A DNA stretch of 64,000 nucleotides from RCIO01 sp965232405 (lineage in GTDB: Bacteria; Pseudomonadota; Alphaproteobacteria; Rhizobiales; Rhizobiaceae). The DNA lies in assembly GCA_965232405.1 (NCBI GenBank), contig OZ246966.1, positions 2,852,001-2,916,000 on the forward strand, in the 5' to 3' direction. The number at the start of each line of letters is the position of its first letter. Position 1 is the first letter of the stretch. Of the stretch, positions 17,938 to 27,200 are shown one piece after another. The notes beneath the pieces are model-generated. The model made no database searches. It worked only from the letters and a program-made list of their open reading frames with translations, and had not been told where the DNA came from. The position numbers and the translations under genes are program-made.

Positions 17938-18131
17938 CTGCGGCACCTCGAGTAGTAGCCTTGTTCGCGGCGAGGCGACCGCTTGGTACTCTGCATCTAC
18001 GCTCAGCCTGGGCATTTCGGCGCGAGCGACAGCTTCGCATTCGTCTCAGTCAGAGGGGCAATCAGTGAAGTCGGTAACTGAACAGATGTCGCCTCACGTG
18101 CTCATACGCTCGGTGTGAAGGCAATTTGATG
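17938..18131. other. Gene-poor stretch downstream of the permease
   Basis: No credible gene is visible here. Open frames are short, lack ribosome sites and do not resemble known proteins. It lies between the permease stop and the TRAP relic and is probably decayed DNA. Confidence 0.5.
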
Positions 18132-18309
18132 CCGGATGACCTAGGCGGGACTGCGCCGTCGTTCCCGGGAACCAGGTGGCAACATCCTCGAGCGGTACAA
18201 TAGCCAGCATAAGCAAGACAATCATTCCGAGAAACGGAAGGACCTGAAGCGCGATATGGCGGATGTCGATCCTGCCGACACTCGCCACCGTGAAGATGTC
18301 GTGCCGACC
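18132..18309 (-). pseudogene. Relic: C-terminus of a TRAP transporter large permease (DctM-like)
   Basis: On the minus strand about 55 codons read DIFTVASVGRIDIRHIALQV, then a hydrophobic helix LPFLGMIVLLMLAIVPLEDVATWFPG. This is the pattern of the last transmembrane segment and tail of DctM/TAXI-type TRAP permeases (amphipathic lead, PF-x-hydrophobic helix, then P...WxP). Nothing upstream on that strand continues the protein: the frame runs on antisense to the ROK gene without permease features. The rest of the gene has therefore been lost, probably when the ROK operon arrived. The match is by recall of the family pattern. Confidence 0.65.
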
Positions 18310-18428
18310 GGTAGGGTGACTTGCGCTGCCTCGACGGCGGGCACAACAAACAGGCCGCAGGCCAGAGGATGGGCTCACGGTCTGGGTGATCGAGCATTGG
18401 GCATTGACGAGCGGATCACGTTGTGTAA

Positions 18429-18453
18429 TTAGTTCGGTTAGGGAACGAACTAA
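18429..18453. promoter_or_regulatory. Candidate ROK-repressor operator (25-bp palindrome)
   Basis: Perfect inverted repeat TTAGTTCG-N9-CGAACTAA, ending 9 bases before the GTG start of the ROK regulator. Length and outline (TTAGTT...AACTAA, 25 bases) match my recollection of the xylO operator bound by the Bacillus ROK repressor XylR. Its position over the promoter or ribosome site implies autorepression and control of the whole downstream operon. Confidence 0.65.
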
Positions 18454-18462
18454 ATAAGCGCC

Positions 18463-19677
18463 GTGAACGACACTCCACGCATCTCTCGCCAATTCTCGCT
18501 CTGCACCGTCATGGAGACAATCGTCCATTGCGGGCCGATCTCTAGGGCGAGCATCGCCAGGCAGACCGGGCTGTCGAAGCAGACGATCTCGGAGATCGCG
18601 CGCCAGCTCGAGGACGATGGCTGGATCCGCGAGACCGGCCGCACCAGCGGCCATGTCGGCCGCGCCGCCGTCACCTACGAGATCGTACCCGACGCAGCCT
18701 GCATCGCGACCGTCGATCTCGGCGGCACGAAGGCGAGGGCGGCGATCGCCGATTTGTCCTGCCGGGTGCTGGCTGAGGTTACCGAGCCGACAGACAGGCG
18801 CGGCGGCATACATGTCGTGCGACAGATCGCGCGCATGTGCCGTGCGGCGGCCAAGCAGAACGGCATTCCGTTCGACAAGGTGCGGCTCGCCGTCGTCGGC
18901 GTGCCCGGCGTGCCGGACCGCAAGAGCGGCTCGGTCATCATGGCGCCGAACATCTCCGGCTTCGCGGAGATCGATGTCGAGGCCACGCTGCGCGAGGAAC
19001 TGGGCGTCGAGACGATCCTCGAAAACGACGTCAACCTCGCCGTCCTGGGCGAACAGTGGATCGGCGCCGGTGTCGGCGTCGACAATCTGGCGTTCGTCGC
19101 GCTGGGCACGGGCATCGGCGCCGGCGTCATGGTCGACGGCAAGCTGGTGCGCGGTTTCGGCGGCGCGGCCGGCGAGCTCGGCTTCCTGCCGTTCGGCGGC
19201 GACCCGTTCGATCCCGCGTCGCTCGATACGGGGGCGCTGGAGCGCGTCGCCGCGACGGCGGGCATGCGCCGCCGCTATCTCGAGCTTTCCGGCGCCGACA
19301 TCGACGTGCCGCACATCTTCGAGGCGGCGTCGGGCGGCGACGCTCTCGCCCGGCAGGTGCTCGACGAAACGGCGCGCTATCTCTCGCGCGCGGTCGCCGC
19401 CGTCTGCGCGGTCACCAATCCCGGCAAGGTGATTTTGGGCGGCTCGATCGGCTCCCGCGAGGAACTGGTCGAGCGCGTGCGCGGCCTCATGCCGCTCTGC
19501 TTCCCCTATCCCGTCGAGATTGGCGTGTCCTCCCTCGGCCCCCTGACGGCGATCGTCGGCGGCGCGGCGGTCGGGCTGAGCCAGTTGCATGCCGCGCTTT
19601 TCTCGGGCGGCGTGCCGGGCGCGGCGATCGCGCTGCCGCCGGCCGACGTCGTCAAGCTTGCGGCGGCGAACTCATGA
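18463..19677 (+). CDS. ROK family transcriptional regulator (XylR/NagC-like)
   Basis: A 404-residue repressor: N-terminal winged helix-turn-helix (ISRASIARQTGLSKQTISEIARQLEDDGWI, about residues 25-58) and a C-terminal ROK sugar-kinase-like domain with the phosphate motif VDLGGTKARAAI (about 84-95) and ALGTGIGAGVMVDGKLVRGFGGAAGELGFLP. The zinc-binding CxCGxxGC of classical ROK proteins is not visible (the region reads LPFGGDPFDPASLDT), as in several ROK repressors. ROK repressors bind sugars or sugar phosphates. It heads an operon and has a 25-base palindrome just ahead of its GTG start. Its stop overlaps the M20 gene by four bases. Confidence 0.92.
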   Translation: MNDTPRISRQFSLCTVMETIVHCGPISRASIARQTGLSKQTISEIARQLEDDGWIRETGRTSGHVGRAAVTYEIVPDAACIATVDLGGTKARAAIADLSCRVLAEVTEPTDRRGGIHVVRQIARMCRAAAKQNGIPFDKVRLAVVGVPGVPDRKSGSVIMAPNISGFAEIDVEATLREELGVETILENDVNLAVLGEQWIGAGVGVDNLAFVALGTGIGAGVMVDGKLVRGFGGAAGELGFLPFGGDPFDPASLDTGALERVAATAGMRRRYLELSGADIDVPHIFEAASGGDALARQVLDETARYLSRAVAAVCAVTNPGKVILGGSIGSREELVERVRGLMPLCFPYPVEIGVSSLGPLTAIVGGAAVGLSQLHAALFSGGVPGAAIALPPADVVKLAAANS

Positions 19678-20927
19678 GCGCGCCTCACGACCTCGTCGGC
19701 CGGCTGCGCGGGCAACTCGACCGCGAGGCGGCGATCGCGCTTCTTCGCGAAGCGGTGGGGCGCGAGAGCGTGACAGGAAACGAGGCGAATTTCGTCGATT
19801 TCCTCGAAGGCCGCATGACGGCCCTCGCGCTTCGCCCGCAACGCGCCGACTTCCTGCCCGGGCGGCCCAACGTGTGGGGCGAGCGCAGGGGCGAGGGCGG
19901 CGGCCCGCGCCTCCTATTCATGGGTCATACCGATACGGTCCACGTGCGCGGCTGGGCCGAGCACTGGTCCGGCGACGAGCGCGCCGATCCCTTCGCCGGG
20001 GCGATCGTCGACAGCGCGATGTGGGGCAGGGGCACGGGCGACCTGAAGGCGGGAATCGCCGCCTCGCTGGCGGCTCTCGCGCTGCTCGACGCCGTCGGCA
20101 TCCGCCTCGCCGGCGATGTCGCCTATGCCTTCGTGGGCGACGAGGAGAGCGGCGAGCCCGGCACCGGTGTGAGCGCCGGCGTCAAGGCTTATGCCGCCGG
20201 TGTTCTGGCGGGCGAGATCGAAAAGCCCGACTTCGCCGTCTATGTCGAGCCGACGCGGCTCGCCGTCTATCCCGCCCAGATGGGCTTTTTCATCGCCGAT
20301 GTGACGGTGACCGGCAAGACCGCCTATTTCGGCGTGCCCGAGCTCGGTGTCGACGCGCTCAAGGCAGCGCACGATGTCCTGGCCGCGATCTGGGCACACT
20401 CGGATGAGATCGGCCGGCGCGGTGCCCACGATCTCGTCGGGCGCGCCTTCGCGCTCGTCACCGGTATCGAGGGCGGCGGATACATCGCGGTTCCGGGCGA
20501 ATGCAGGTTCTCGCTGATCCGCAAGCTGCTGCCCGGCGAGGATCTCGACACGGCCGTGGCGGAACTCGAGGCGGTGATCCGCGGCGCGGCTGGCCGGGAG
20601 GGCATCTCGGTCGCGATCGACTGGCCGGCCGGCCGCGATCATGGCCATGGCGGCTCTCCCGCGGAAATCGACGCGTCGCGTCCGGAAGTGGGCCTGCTCA
20701 CCGAGGCGCTCGCCGCCGCGATGCCGGGCGGGGGCGCGATCGAGGGCGCTCCCTACTGGTCGGAATCGCCCTTCCTCATCGATCGGATCGGCGCGCCGGC
20801 GGTCTATTGCGCGCCCGGCGACATCACCAACTGCCACACATTCGAGGAGCGGGTGGAAATCGACGAATACCTGGCCGGCATCGTCGCTTTCGCTGCCTTC
20901 ATCGCGAGCTACTGCGGCGTCGCGTGA
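19674..20927 (+). CDS. M20 family metallohydrolase (ArgE/DapE/carboxypeptidase type)
   Basis: A 417-residue zinc-dependent amidohydrolase/peptidase. Metal and catalytic residues are in place: His85 and Asp87 (GHTDTVH), Asp123 (GRGTGDLKAG), Glu157-Glu158 (GDEESG) and a late His (NCHTFEERVE). The dimerisation domain lies between about residues 200 and 310. Family members remove acyl groups or amino acids from amide bonds in the cytoplasm. The ATG overlaps the ROK stop (ATGA). In this operon it would cut an imported N-acyl or peptide-like conjugate. Exact specificity cannot be assigned. Confidence 0.88.
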   Translation: MSAPHDLVGRLRGQLDREAAIALLREAVGRESVTGNEANFVDFLEGRMTALALRPQRADFLPGRPNVWGERRGEGGGPRLLFMGHTDTVHVRGWAEHWSGDERADPFAGAIVDSAMWGRGTGDLKAGIAASLAALALLDAVGIRLAGDVAYAFVGDEESGEPGTGVSAGVKAYAAGVLAGEIEKPDFAVYVEPTRLAVYPAQMGFFIADVTVTGKTAYFGVPELGVDALKAAHDVLAAIWAHSDEIGRRGAHDLVGRAFALVTGIEGGGYIAVPGECRFSLIRKLLPGEDLDTAVAELEAVIRGAAGREGISVAIDWPAGRDHGHGGSPAEIDASRPEVGLLTEALAAAMPGGGAIEGAPYWSESPFLIDRIGAPAVYCAPGDITNCHTFEERVEIDEYLAGIVAFAAFIASYCGVA

Positions 20928-20981
20928 GGCGGCGGCGCAGGAACAACAGGGGCAACAGGTAACCAGAAGGAGGAACCTGAA

Positions 20982-22034
20982 ATGGGTACCGCAAAATTCC
21001 TCGCAGCAGCATCAATGGCCGCATTCCTGCTTTCGGGATCGGCGCTGGCGCAGACGGTAGGACCGAACGGCGAGACGGCGACGCCGACGTCGCAAGTCGT
21101 CGTTCCGGACGTCGCGCCCTTCCAGGGCAAGGGCTACAAGGCCGCCCTACTGTGGCATGACCAGTCGGACTTCGTGAACGCGGTGACCGCCGGCGCGTCC
21201 GACGAGTTCGCGCGTCTCGGCATCGAGGTCGTGGCGACCACGTCGGCCGGCTTCGACGCCGCCAAGCAGCGCAGCGACATCGAAACCGCGATGACCCGCG
21301 AACCCGACATTATCCTGTCGCTGCCGCTCGACCCGGTCACCTCGGCCGCCGCTTTCGAGGAAGCCAGGAACGCCGGCGTCAAGCTCGTCTTCCTGTCGAA
21401 CCTGCCGAAGGACTACCAGCATCCGGCGGACTATGTCGCGATCGTCACCGACGATCTGTTCCAGATGGGCAAGCAGGCCGCCGACGCGCTCGCCGAGGCG
21501 ATGGGCGGGAAGGGCACGGTCGGCTGGATCTATCACGACGCCGACTACTACGTGACCAACCAGCGCGACAACGCGTTCAAGACCACGATCGAGAGCGACT
21601 ATCCCGACATCGAGATCGTCGCCGAACAGGGCATCAGCGACCCGGCCCGCGCCGAGGAGATCGCCAATGCGATGCTGCTGAAGAACCCCGACCTCGGCGG
21701 CATCTACGTCACCTGGGCAGGTCCGGCCGAGGGTGTGCTGGCCGCGCTGCGCGGTAACGGCAATTCTTCGACGAAGGTCGTGACCCTCGACCTGTCGGAG
21801 CCGATCGCACTCGACATGGTGCGGGGCGGCAACGTGGCCGCGATCGTTGCCGACGAGGCATATGAGCTCGGCCGGGCGATGGCGGCTGCCGGCGCCAACG
21901 CGCTGGCGGGCGAGGAAATGCCCGCCTTCGTCGTCGCTCCGGCCGTCACGGCCGGTCCCGGCAATGTCGGCGAGGTCTGGCAGCAGTCGTTGCATATCGA
22001 CGCGCCGAAGAGCGTGCTGGACGCTGCCGAATAA
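20982..22034 (+). CDS. Sugar-type ABC transporter substrate-binding protein, tandem copy A
   Basis: A 350-residue periplasmic binding protein with signal peptide (FLAAASMAAFLLSGSALAQ) and strong ribosome site AAGGAGGAA. After cleavage a 30-residue lead contains TVGPNGETATPTSQ, then the RbsB fold starts at YKAALLWHDQSDFVNAVTAGASDEFARLGIEV. Later motifs are IILSLPLDPVTSAAAFEEARNAGVKLVFLSN and NPDLGGIYVTWAGPAEGVLAAL. It is very similar along its length to the next gene, so the pair arose by tandem duplication. Together they probably widen the ligand range of a single permease. Confidence 0.9.
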   Translation: MGTAKFLAAASMAAFLLSGSALAQTVGPNGETATPTSQVVVPDVAPFQGKGYKAALLWHDQSDFVNAVTAGASDEFARLGIEVVATTSAGFDAAKQRSDIETAMTREPDIILSLPLDPVTSAAAFEEARNAGVKLVFLSNLPKDYQHPADYVAIVTDDLFQMGKQAADALAEAMGGKGTVGWIYHDADYYVTNQRDNAFKTTIESDYPDIEIVAEQGISDPARAEEIANAMLLKNPDLGGIYVTWAGPAEGVLAALRGNGNSSTKVVTLDLSEPIALDMVRGGNVAAIVADEAYELGRAMAAAGANALAGEEMPAFVVAPAVTAGPGNVGEVWQQSLHIDAPKSVLDAAE

Positions 22035-22089
22035 TCGCGCAGGGGCGGGCCGTCTGGCGTACCCGCCTCATTCAAACAGGGAGCTGACA

Positions 22090-23154
22090 ATGAAGACCAC
22101 GACAATTCTGTTCGCGGCATCGCTTGCTGCAGCCACCGCCTCTCATGCCTATGCGGACCAACCGAAGACGGTCGGTCCCAACGGCGAGGAACCGACGCCG
22201 GCGGCGTCGCTCACGCTCACCGATCAGGAGATCGAGGCCGTCAAGGAGGGCGGCTACACCGCAGCGCTCGTCTGGCACGAACTCTACGACTGGTCCAACG
22301 CCGTGGCGCAGGGCGCCAAGGACGAGTTCGCACGCCTCGGGATCGAGGTCATCGCGGAGACAGACGCCGGTTTCGACACCGCCCGCCAGAAGGCCGACGT
22401 CGAAACGGTGATGGCGCGCGAGCCCTCGATCATCGTTTCGCTTCCCATCGATCCGCCGACCGCGCAATCGGTCTACGGCGTCGCCCGCGATGCCGGCGTG
22501 GAACTTGTCTTCATCGACAATGCGGTGAACGGCTTCACCCACGGCGAGGACTACACGGCGGTCGTCTCCGCGGATCTCTTCCAGATCGGCAACAAGGCGG
22601 CGATAGCGCTCGCCGACGCGATCGGCGGTGCGGGCAAGGTCGGCTACATGTTCCACGACGCCGACTTCCCGGTCACCAACCAGCGCGACGGCGCGTTCAA
22701 GTGGACGATCGAGAACGAGTATCCTGAAATCGAGATCGTCATAGAGTCTGGCATGACCGATCCGGCCAATGCCGAAGACATCGCTAGCGCCATGCTCGCC
22801 CGAAATCCCGACCTCGACGGCATCTACACGCCGTGGGCCGAGCCGGCGCTCGGCGTGCTTTCCGTGCTGCGTCAACAGGGCAACGCCGACACGAAGGTCG
22901 TCACGATCGATCTCAACGAGCCTGCCGCGCTCGACATGCTGAACGGCGGCAATATCGCCACGATCATCGCCGACGAAGCCTACAATATAGGCGTCACGGC
23001 CGCGCGCGCCGCGGCAGCAGGGCTGCTCGACAAGCCAGTCGACCCGTTCCTCGTCGTCGATGCGCTGGCAATCGGCTCCGGCAACGTGACCGATGGCTGG
23101 ATGCAATCCATGAACCGGCAGCCGCCCGACAGCGTCAAGGCCGCCGCAGAGTGA
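22090..23154 (+). CDS. Sugar-type ABC transporter substrate-binding protein, tandem copy B
   Basis: A 354-residue paralogue of the preceding gene. The start is the ATG of MKTTTILFAASLAAATASHA, with AGGGAG upstream; the longer open frame back to 21847 overlaps copy A and is rejected. The same lead KTVGPNGEEPTP occurs after the signal peptide, then YTAALVWHELYDWSNAVAQGAKDEFARLGIEV. The aligned motif GYMFHDADFPVTNQRDGAFKWTIENEYPEIEIV mirrors GWIYHDADYYVTNQRDNAFKTTIESDYPDIEIV of copy A. It lies 55 bases behind copy A and 62 bases before the permease. Differences around the pocket suggest distinct but related ligands. Confidence 0.9.
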   Translation: MKTTTILFAASLAAATASHAYADQPKTVGPNGEEPTPAASLTLTDQEIEAVKEGGYTAALVWHELYDWSNAVAQGAKDEFARLGIEVIAETDAGFDTARQKADVETVMAREPSIIVSLPIDPPTAQSVYGVARDAGVELVFIDNAVNGFTHGEDYTAVVSADLFQIGNKAAIALADAIGGAGKVGYMFHDADFPVTNQRDGAFKWTIENEYPEIEIVIESGMTDPANAEDIASAMLARNPDLDGIYTPWAEPALGVLSVLRQQGNADTKVVTIDLNEPAALDMLNGGNIATIIADEAYNIGVTAARAAAAGLLDKPVDPFLVVDALAIGSGNVTDGWMQSMNRQPPDSVKAAAE

Positions 23155-23216
23155 TCCTCCCGGGGGCGGGCCGCTCCGGCGGCCCGCCGATCCGGACGAA
23201 TTTCCGAGACACGACA

Positions 23217-24173
23217 ATGACCCTGCGTCTTCCCGCGATCTTCCGGCGCTTCGACCTGCAAGGCAGCGTCATCTATCTCGGCTTTCTGGCGATCTTCCTC
23301 TTCTTCGCCGTCACGCTGGCCGATGACGGGTTCCTGACGACGCGCAACCTGTCGAATATCGTACTGCAGACGGCGCCCGCGACGATCATGGCCATCGGCC
23401 TCGTCTTCGTGCTGTCGGCGCGCGAGATCGACCTGTCATTCGGCTCTATCGTCGCGGTGTCCGCGCTTTCGGCTGCCGTCGTCATGCAGGAGCACTCGCT
23501 GTTCTTCGGCGTCCTGGCCGGCCTCGGCGCCGGCCTTGCGATCGGTTTCGTCAACGGTGCGCTGGTCGCCTGGCTCGGCCTGCCGTCCTTCCTCGTCACG
23601 CTGGCGACGATGGGCCTGTTCGCCGGCGTCGCTCGCTCGATGACCGATCTGCGCTCGATCCCGGTCATCAACGACGCCTTCACCGGCTTCTTCGGCTCCG
23701 GCTCGCTGTTAGGCATTCCATCGCTCATCCTGTGGACGCTAGGCGCGGTTATCGTCGGCCACTTCGTCTACCGCGAAAGCCGCTTCGGCGCCCATGTCAT
23801 CGCGACGGGCGACAATCCGCGCGCCGCGCAGGTGTCCGGCATCAAGGTGCCCCGTATCAGGCTGGCCGTGCTGATGGTCAGCGGCCTTTGCGCGGGGCTG
23901 GCGGGCCTTCTTTATGCCGGACGCCTGCAGGCGGCCAAGTACACGCTCGGCGAGAGCGACCTGATGACGGTTATCGCGGCCGTGATAGTCGGCGGCACCG
24001 CGCTCGGCGGCGGCAAGGGCTCGGTGATGGGCGCACTCGTCGGCTCGCTTCTGATGGGCATGCTCAACAACGGGCTTATCCTGATGGGACTGTCGGTGTC
24101 GGACCAGATGATCGTGCGTGGCCTCATCATCCTCGTCGCCGTCGCCATCTCGTTGCGCGACACCAACCGATAG
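23217..24173 (+). CDS. Sugar-type ABC transporter permease (RbsC/FrcC family)
   Basis: A 318-residue inner-membrane permease. The start is the ATG of MTLRLPAIFRRFD; the longer open frame from 22833 lies inside copy B. Family features are LQTAPATIMAIGLVFVLSAREIDLSFGS, the loop motif ATGDNPRAAQVSGIKVPRIR and AAVIVGGTALGGGKGSVMGALVGSLLMGMLNNG. No second permease is present, so it should form a homodimer with two copies of the single-domain ATPase encoded at 25396, as in FrcBCA-type systems. Confidence 0.92.
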   Translation: MTLRLPAIFRRFDLQGSVIYLGFLAIFLFFAVTLADDGFLTTRNLSNIVLQTAPATIMAIGLVFVLSAREIDLSFGSIVAVSALSAAVVMQEHSLFFGVLAGLGAGLAIGFVNGALVAWLGLPSFLVTLATMGLFAGVARSMTDLRSIPVINDAFTGFFGSGSLLGIPSLILWTLGAVIVGHFVYRESRFGAHVIATGDNPRAAQVSGIKVPRIRLAVLMVSGLCAGLAGLLYAGRLQAAKYTLGESDLMTVIAAVIVGGTALGGGKGSVMGALVGSLLMGMLNNGLILMGLSVSDQMIVRGLIILVAVAISLRDTNR

Positions 24174-24184
24174 GAGCGTCACGG

Positions 24185-25390
24185 ATGTTTCTGAACCTGC
24201 TGAGACGCCGCAACCCCGCCTTTGTCGAAGCCGCTATCGCGCTTCATCAGTCGGGCAAGCTGCCGGCCAACGCCTACGTGCTCGACCTCGACGCCGTCGA
24301 GGACAATGCGCGGCATTTCAAGGGCGAGGCCGACCGGCTCGGCATGAAGACTTTCGCGATGACCAAGCAGGTCGGCCGCAACAGCGGCTTCTGCAAGGCG
24401 GTGATGCGCGGAGGCATCGACCGCGCGGTCGCCGTGGACGTCGCCTGCGCCGTCGCCTGCGATCGCGCCGGCCTTAAGACGGGGCATCTCGGCCATCTCG
24501 TCCAGGTGCCGCGCGGCGAGGCTGCGCTTGCGGCCGGCCACCTCAAGCCGGACTACTGGACCGTCTTCTCCGACGGGAAGGCGCGCGAGGCGGCCGCCGC
24601 CTCCCGCGATGCCGGGCGCGAGCAGGCGCTGATGGCGCGCATACAGATGGCCGGCGACACGTTCTACCGCGGCCACGAGGGTGGCTTCGCGGCGCAAGAC
24701 ATCGTGGCGGTGGCCGACCGCATCGACGGGCTCGATGGAGCGCGCTTCGCCGGCCTTACCAGCTTTCCCGCACTTCTGTTCGACAACGATCAGGGCAAGG
24801 TGCTGCCGACCCACAATCTGGCGACGCTGGAAAGGGCTGCGGAACGGCTTGCGAAGGCAGGCCGCCGCGATGTCGAGATCAACGCGCCGGGCACGACGTC
24901 CTCGGTCGTGCTCCCCGCGCTGGCGGATGTGGGCGCCACCCAGTGCGAACCGGGCAACGGCCTGCATGGCACCACGCCGCTGCACGCGCTGGAGGACCTG
25001 CCGGAGCGACCCGCCGTGCTCTATCTCACCGAGGTGTCGCACCACCATGGCGGCCATGCTTACTGCTTCGGCGGCGGGCTCTACATCGATCCGGTCTTCC
25101 CCGACTACGACGTCAAGGCGCTCGTGGCCGACACGCCAACCGTCGCGGACGACGCACTTGCCGGCGTCGAAATCCCGCCGCCGGCCGCGATCGACTATTA
25201 TGGCATGATCGACGCGTCGGCTCCGGCAGAGCCGAAGGCCGGCGACAGCGTCGTCTTCGGCTTTCGCGGCCAGGCATTCGTGACGCGGGCATTTGTCTGC
25301 GGCGTTTCGGGCATTTCCAGGGGCGAGCCGGCGGTCGAGACGATCGAGAACATCTTTGGCCAGCCCGAATCCTGGCCCGACCTGAGGTGA
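24185..25390 (+). CDS. YhfX-like PLP-dependent enzyme (alanine racemase N-terminal fold)
   Basis: A 401-residue fold-type III PLP enzyme. The likely Schiff-base lysine is Lys61 in KTFAMTKQVGRN, at the end of the first barrel strand, after YVLDLDAVEDNA, which corresponds to the alanine racemase start. A C-terminal beta domain follows (YGMIDASAPAEPKAGDSVVFGFRGQAF). Overall it resembles the YhfX group of predicted amino acid racemases, which have no firmly established substrate. ATG at 24185 follows AGGAG. Between permease and ATPase genes, it must act on the amino acid part of the imported compound or on a related amine. Confidence 0.75.
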   Translation: MFLNLLRRRNPAFVEAAIALHQSGKLPANAYVLDLDAVEDNARHFKGEADRLGMKTFAMTKQVGRNSGFCKAVMRGGIDRAVAVDVACAVACDRAGLKTGHLGHLVQVPRGEAALAAGHLKPDYWTVFSDGKAREAAAASRDAGREQALMARIQMAGDTFYRGHEGGFAAQDIVAVADRIDGLDGARFAGLTSFPALLFDNDQGKVLPTHNLATLERAAERLAKAGRRDVEINAPGTTSSVVLPALADVGATQCEPGNGLHGTTPLHALEDLPERPAVLYLTEVSHHHGGHAYCFGGGLYIDPVFPDYDVKALVADTPTVADDALAGVEIPPPAAIDYYGMIDASAPAEPKAGDSVVFGFRGQAFVTRAFVCGVSGISRGEPAVETIENIFGQPESWPDLR

Positions 25391-25395
25391 CCACT

Positions 25396-26145
<750 letters not shown>

Positions 26146-26155
26146 GCGCTCTCTG

Positions 26156-27196
26156 ATGAACGCCGTGAGTCCGAACACGACGCATATGGCGCGCGAGATC
26201 ACCGAAATTCCCGCCGTGGTCCGCCGACAGATCGCCGACGGCCTAGCCATCTACAGAGAGGAAGGCGAGAGGCTGCATGCGCTCGACCCGCGCCTTGTCG
26301 TTACCTGTGCGCGTGGCACGTCCGACCACGCCGCGACCTTCTTCAAATATCTGACAGAGGCGCGCCTTGGCGTGCCGGTCGCCTCGATCGGCCCGTCCGT
26401 TGGCTCCGTCTACGGCGCCAGGATGCGGCTTGCAGGCGCCGCGTGCCTGACCATCTCGCAGTCGGGCGGCAGTCCCGATCTTGTCACAATGCAGGGCGCG
26501 GCACGAGAGGGTGGCGCCAGGACCGTGGCGTTCCTGAACGTTGCCGACTCCCCCGTCGCATCTGGGGCCGACGCGGTGCTGCCTATGCTCGCCGGACCCG
26601 AAAAAGCGGTGGCAGCGACCAAGTCCTATGTCGCCAGCCTCGTGGCTCTCGCCGCCGTTCATACCGGCTTTGCCGGCGACGCGGCGCTTCTCGCCGCGAT
26701 CGAACGCCTGCCCGAATCGCTCGAGGTAGCGCTTGCGCAGGACTGGACCGAGGCGCTGGTGCCCGTTGCGATGGGGACCTCGCTCTTCACCGTCAGTCGT
26801 GGCCCCGGCCTGAGTGTCGCCGGCGAGGCGGCGTTAAAATTCAAGGAAACCTGCCGGCTGCATGCCGAGGCCTATTCGGCGGCGGAAGTACGCCATGGTC
26901 CGATCGCCCTTGCCCGTGATCGATTTGCTGCGATCGTCTTTGTGCCGCAGGATGAAAGCCGCGCGGGGGTCCTTGAGGCGGCCGCGATCATGCGCGGCAC
27001 CGGGGCGCGAGTGCTCATGCTCGACCAGGAAGAGCAGAAGAGCCCTTGGCTGGCGACGGCAAAAGCACCGCATCCCGCGCTGGCGCCGATCTGTCAGGCG
27101 GTGAGTTTCTATCGCTTCATCGAGCGACTTTCCGCGCAACTCGGCGAAAACCCGGACGCACCGCTGCATCTTCAGAAGGTGACACGCACGACGTGA
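26156..27196 (+). CDS. SIS domain sugar-phosphate isomerase/deglycase (GlmS C-terminal/FrlB-like)
   Basis: A 346-residue protein with two SIS domains, like the isomerase half of GlmS without its glutaminase domain. Motifs are ARGTSDHAATFFKYLTE, LTISQSGGSPDLVTM, AATKSYVASLVAL and the second-domain VAGEAALKFKETCRLHAEAYSAAEVRHGPIALA. Stand-alone members include FrlB (fructoselysine-6-phosphate deglycase), AgaS and glucosamine-6-phosphate deaminases. It ends the ROK operon, with ten bases to the previous stop. It implies a phosphorylated amino-sugar or Amadori-type intermediate, yet no sugar kinase gene is present in the operon. Confidence 0.85.
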   Translation: MNAVSPNTTHMAREITEIPAVVRRQIADGLAIYREEGERLHALDPRLVVTCARGTSDHAATFFKYLTEARLGVPVASIGPSVGSVYGARMRLAGAACLTISQSGGSPDLVTMQGAAREGGARTVAFLNVADSPVASGADAVLPMLAGPEKAVAATKSYVASLVALAAVHTGFAGDAALLAAIERLPESLEVALAQDWTEALVPVAMGTSLFTVSRGPGLSVAGEAALKFKETCRLHAEAYSAAEVRHGPIALARDRFAAIVFVPQDESRAGVLEAAAIMRGTGARVLMLDQEEQKSPWLATAKAPHPALAPICQAVSFYRFIERLSAQLGENPDAPLHLQKVTRTT

Positions 27197-27200
27197 TGAG

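Noticed and set aside
18310..19590. Long minus-strand open frame that ends in the TRAP-like tail
   Set aside because: The part opposite the ROK gene has shadow composition. Only the last 55 codons beyond the ROK start look real, so they are reported as a relic rather than one long gene.
18463..19677. ROK gene as a sugar kinase supplying the SIS enzyme
   Set aside because: It has a clear N-terminal winged helix, is about 100 residues longer than ROK kinases and lacks the visible zinc motif, so a repressor role fits better.
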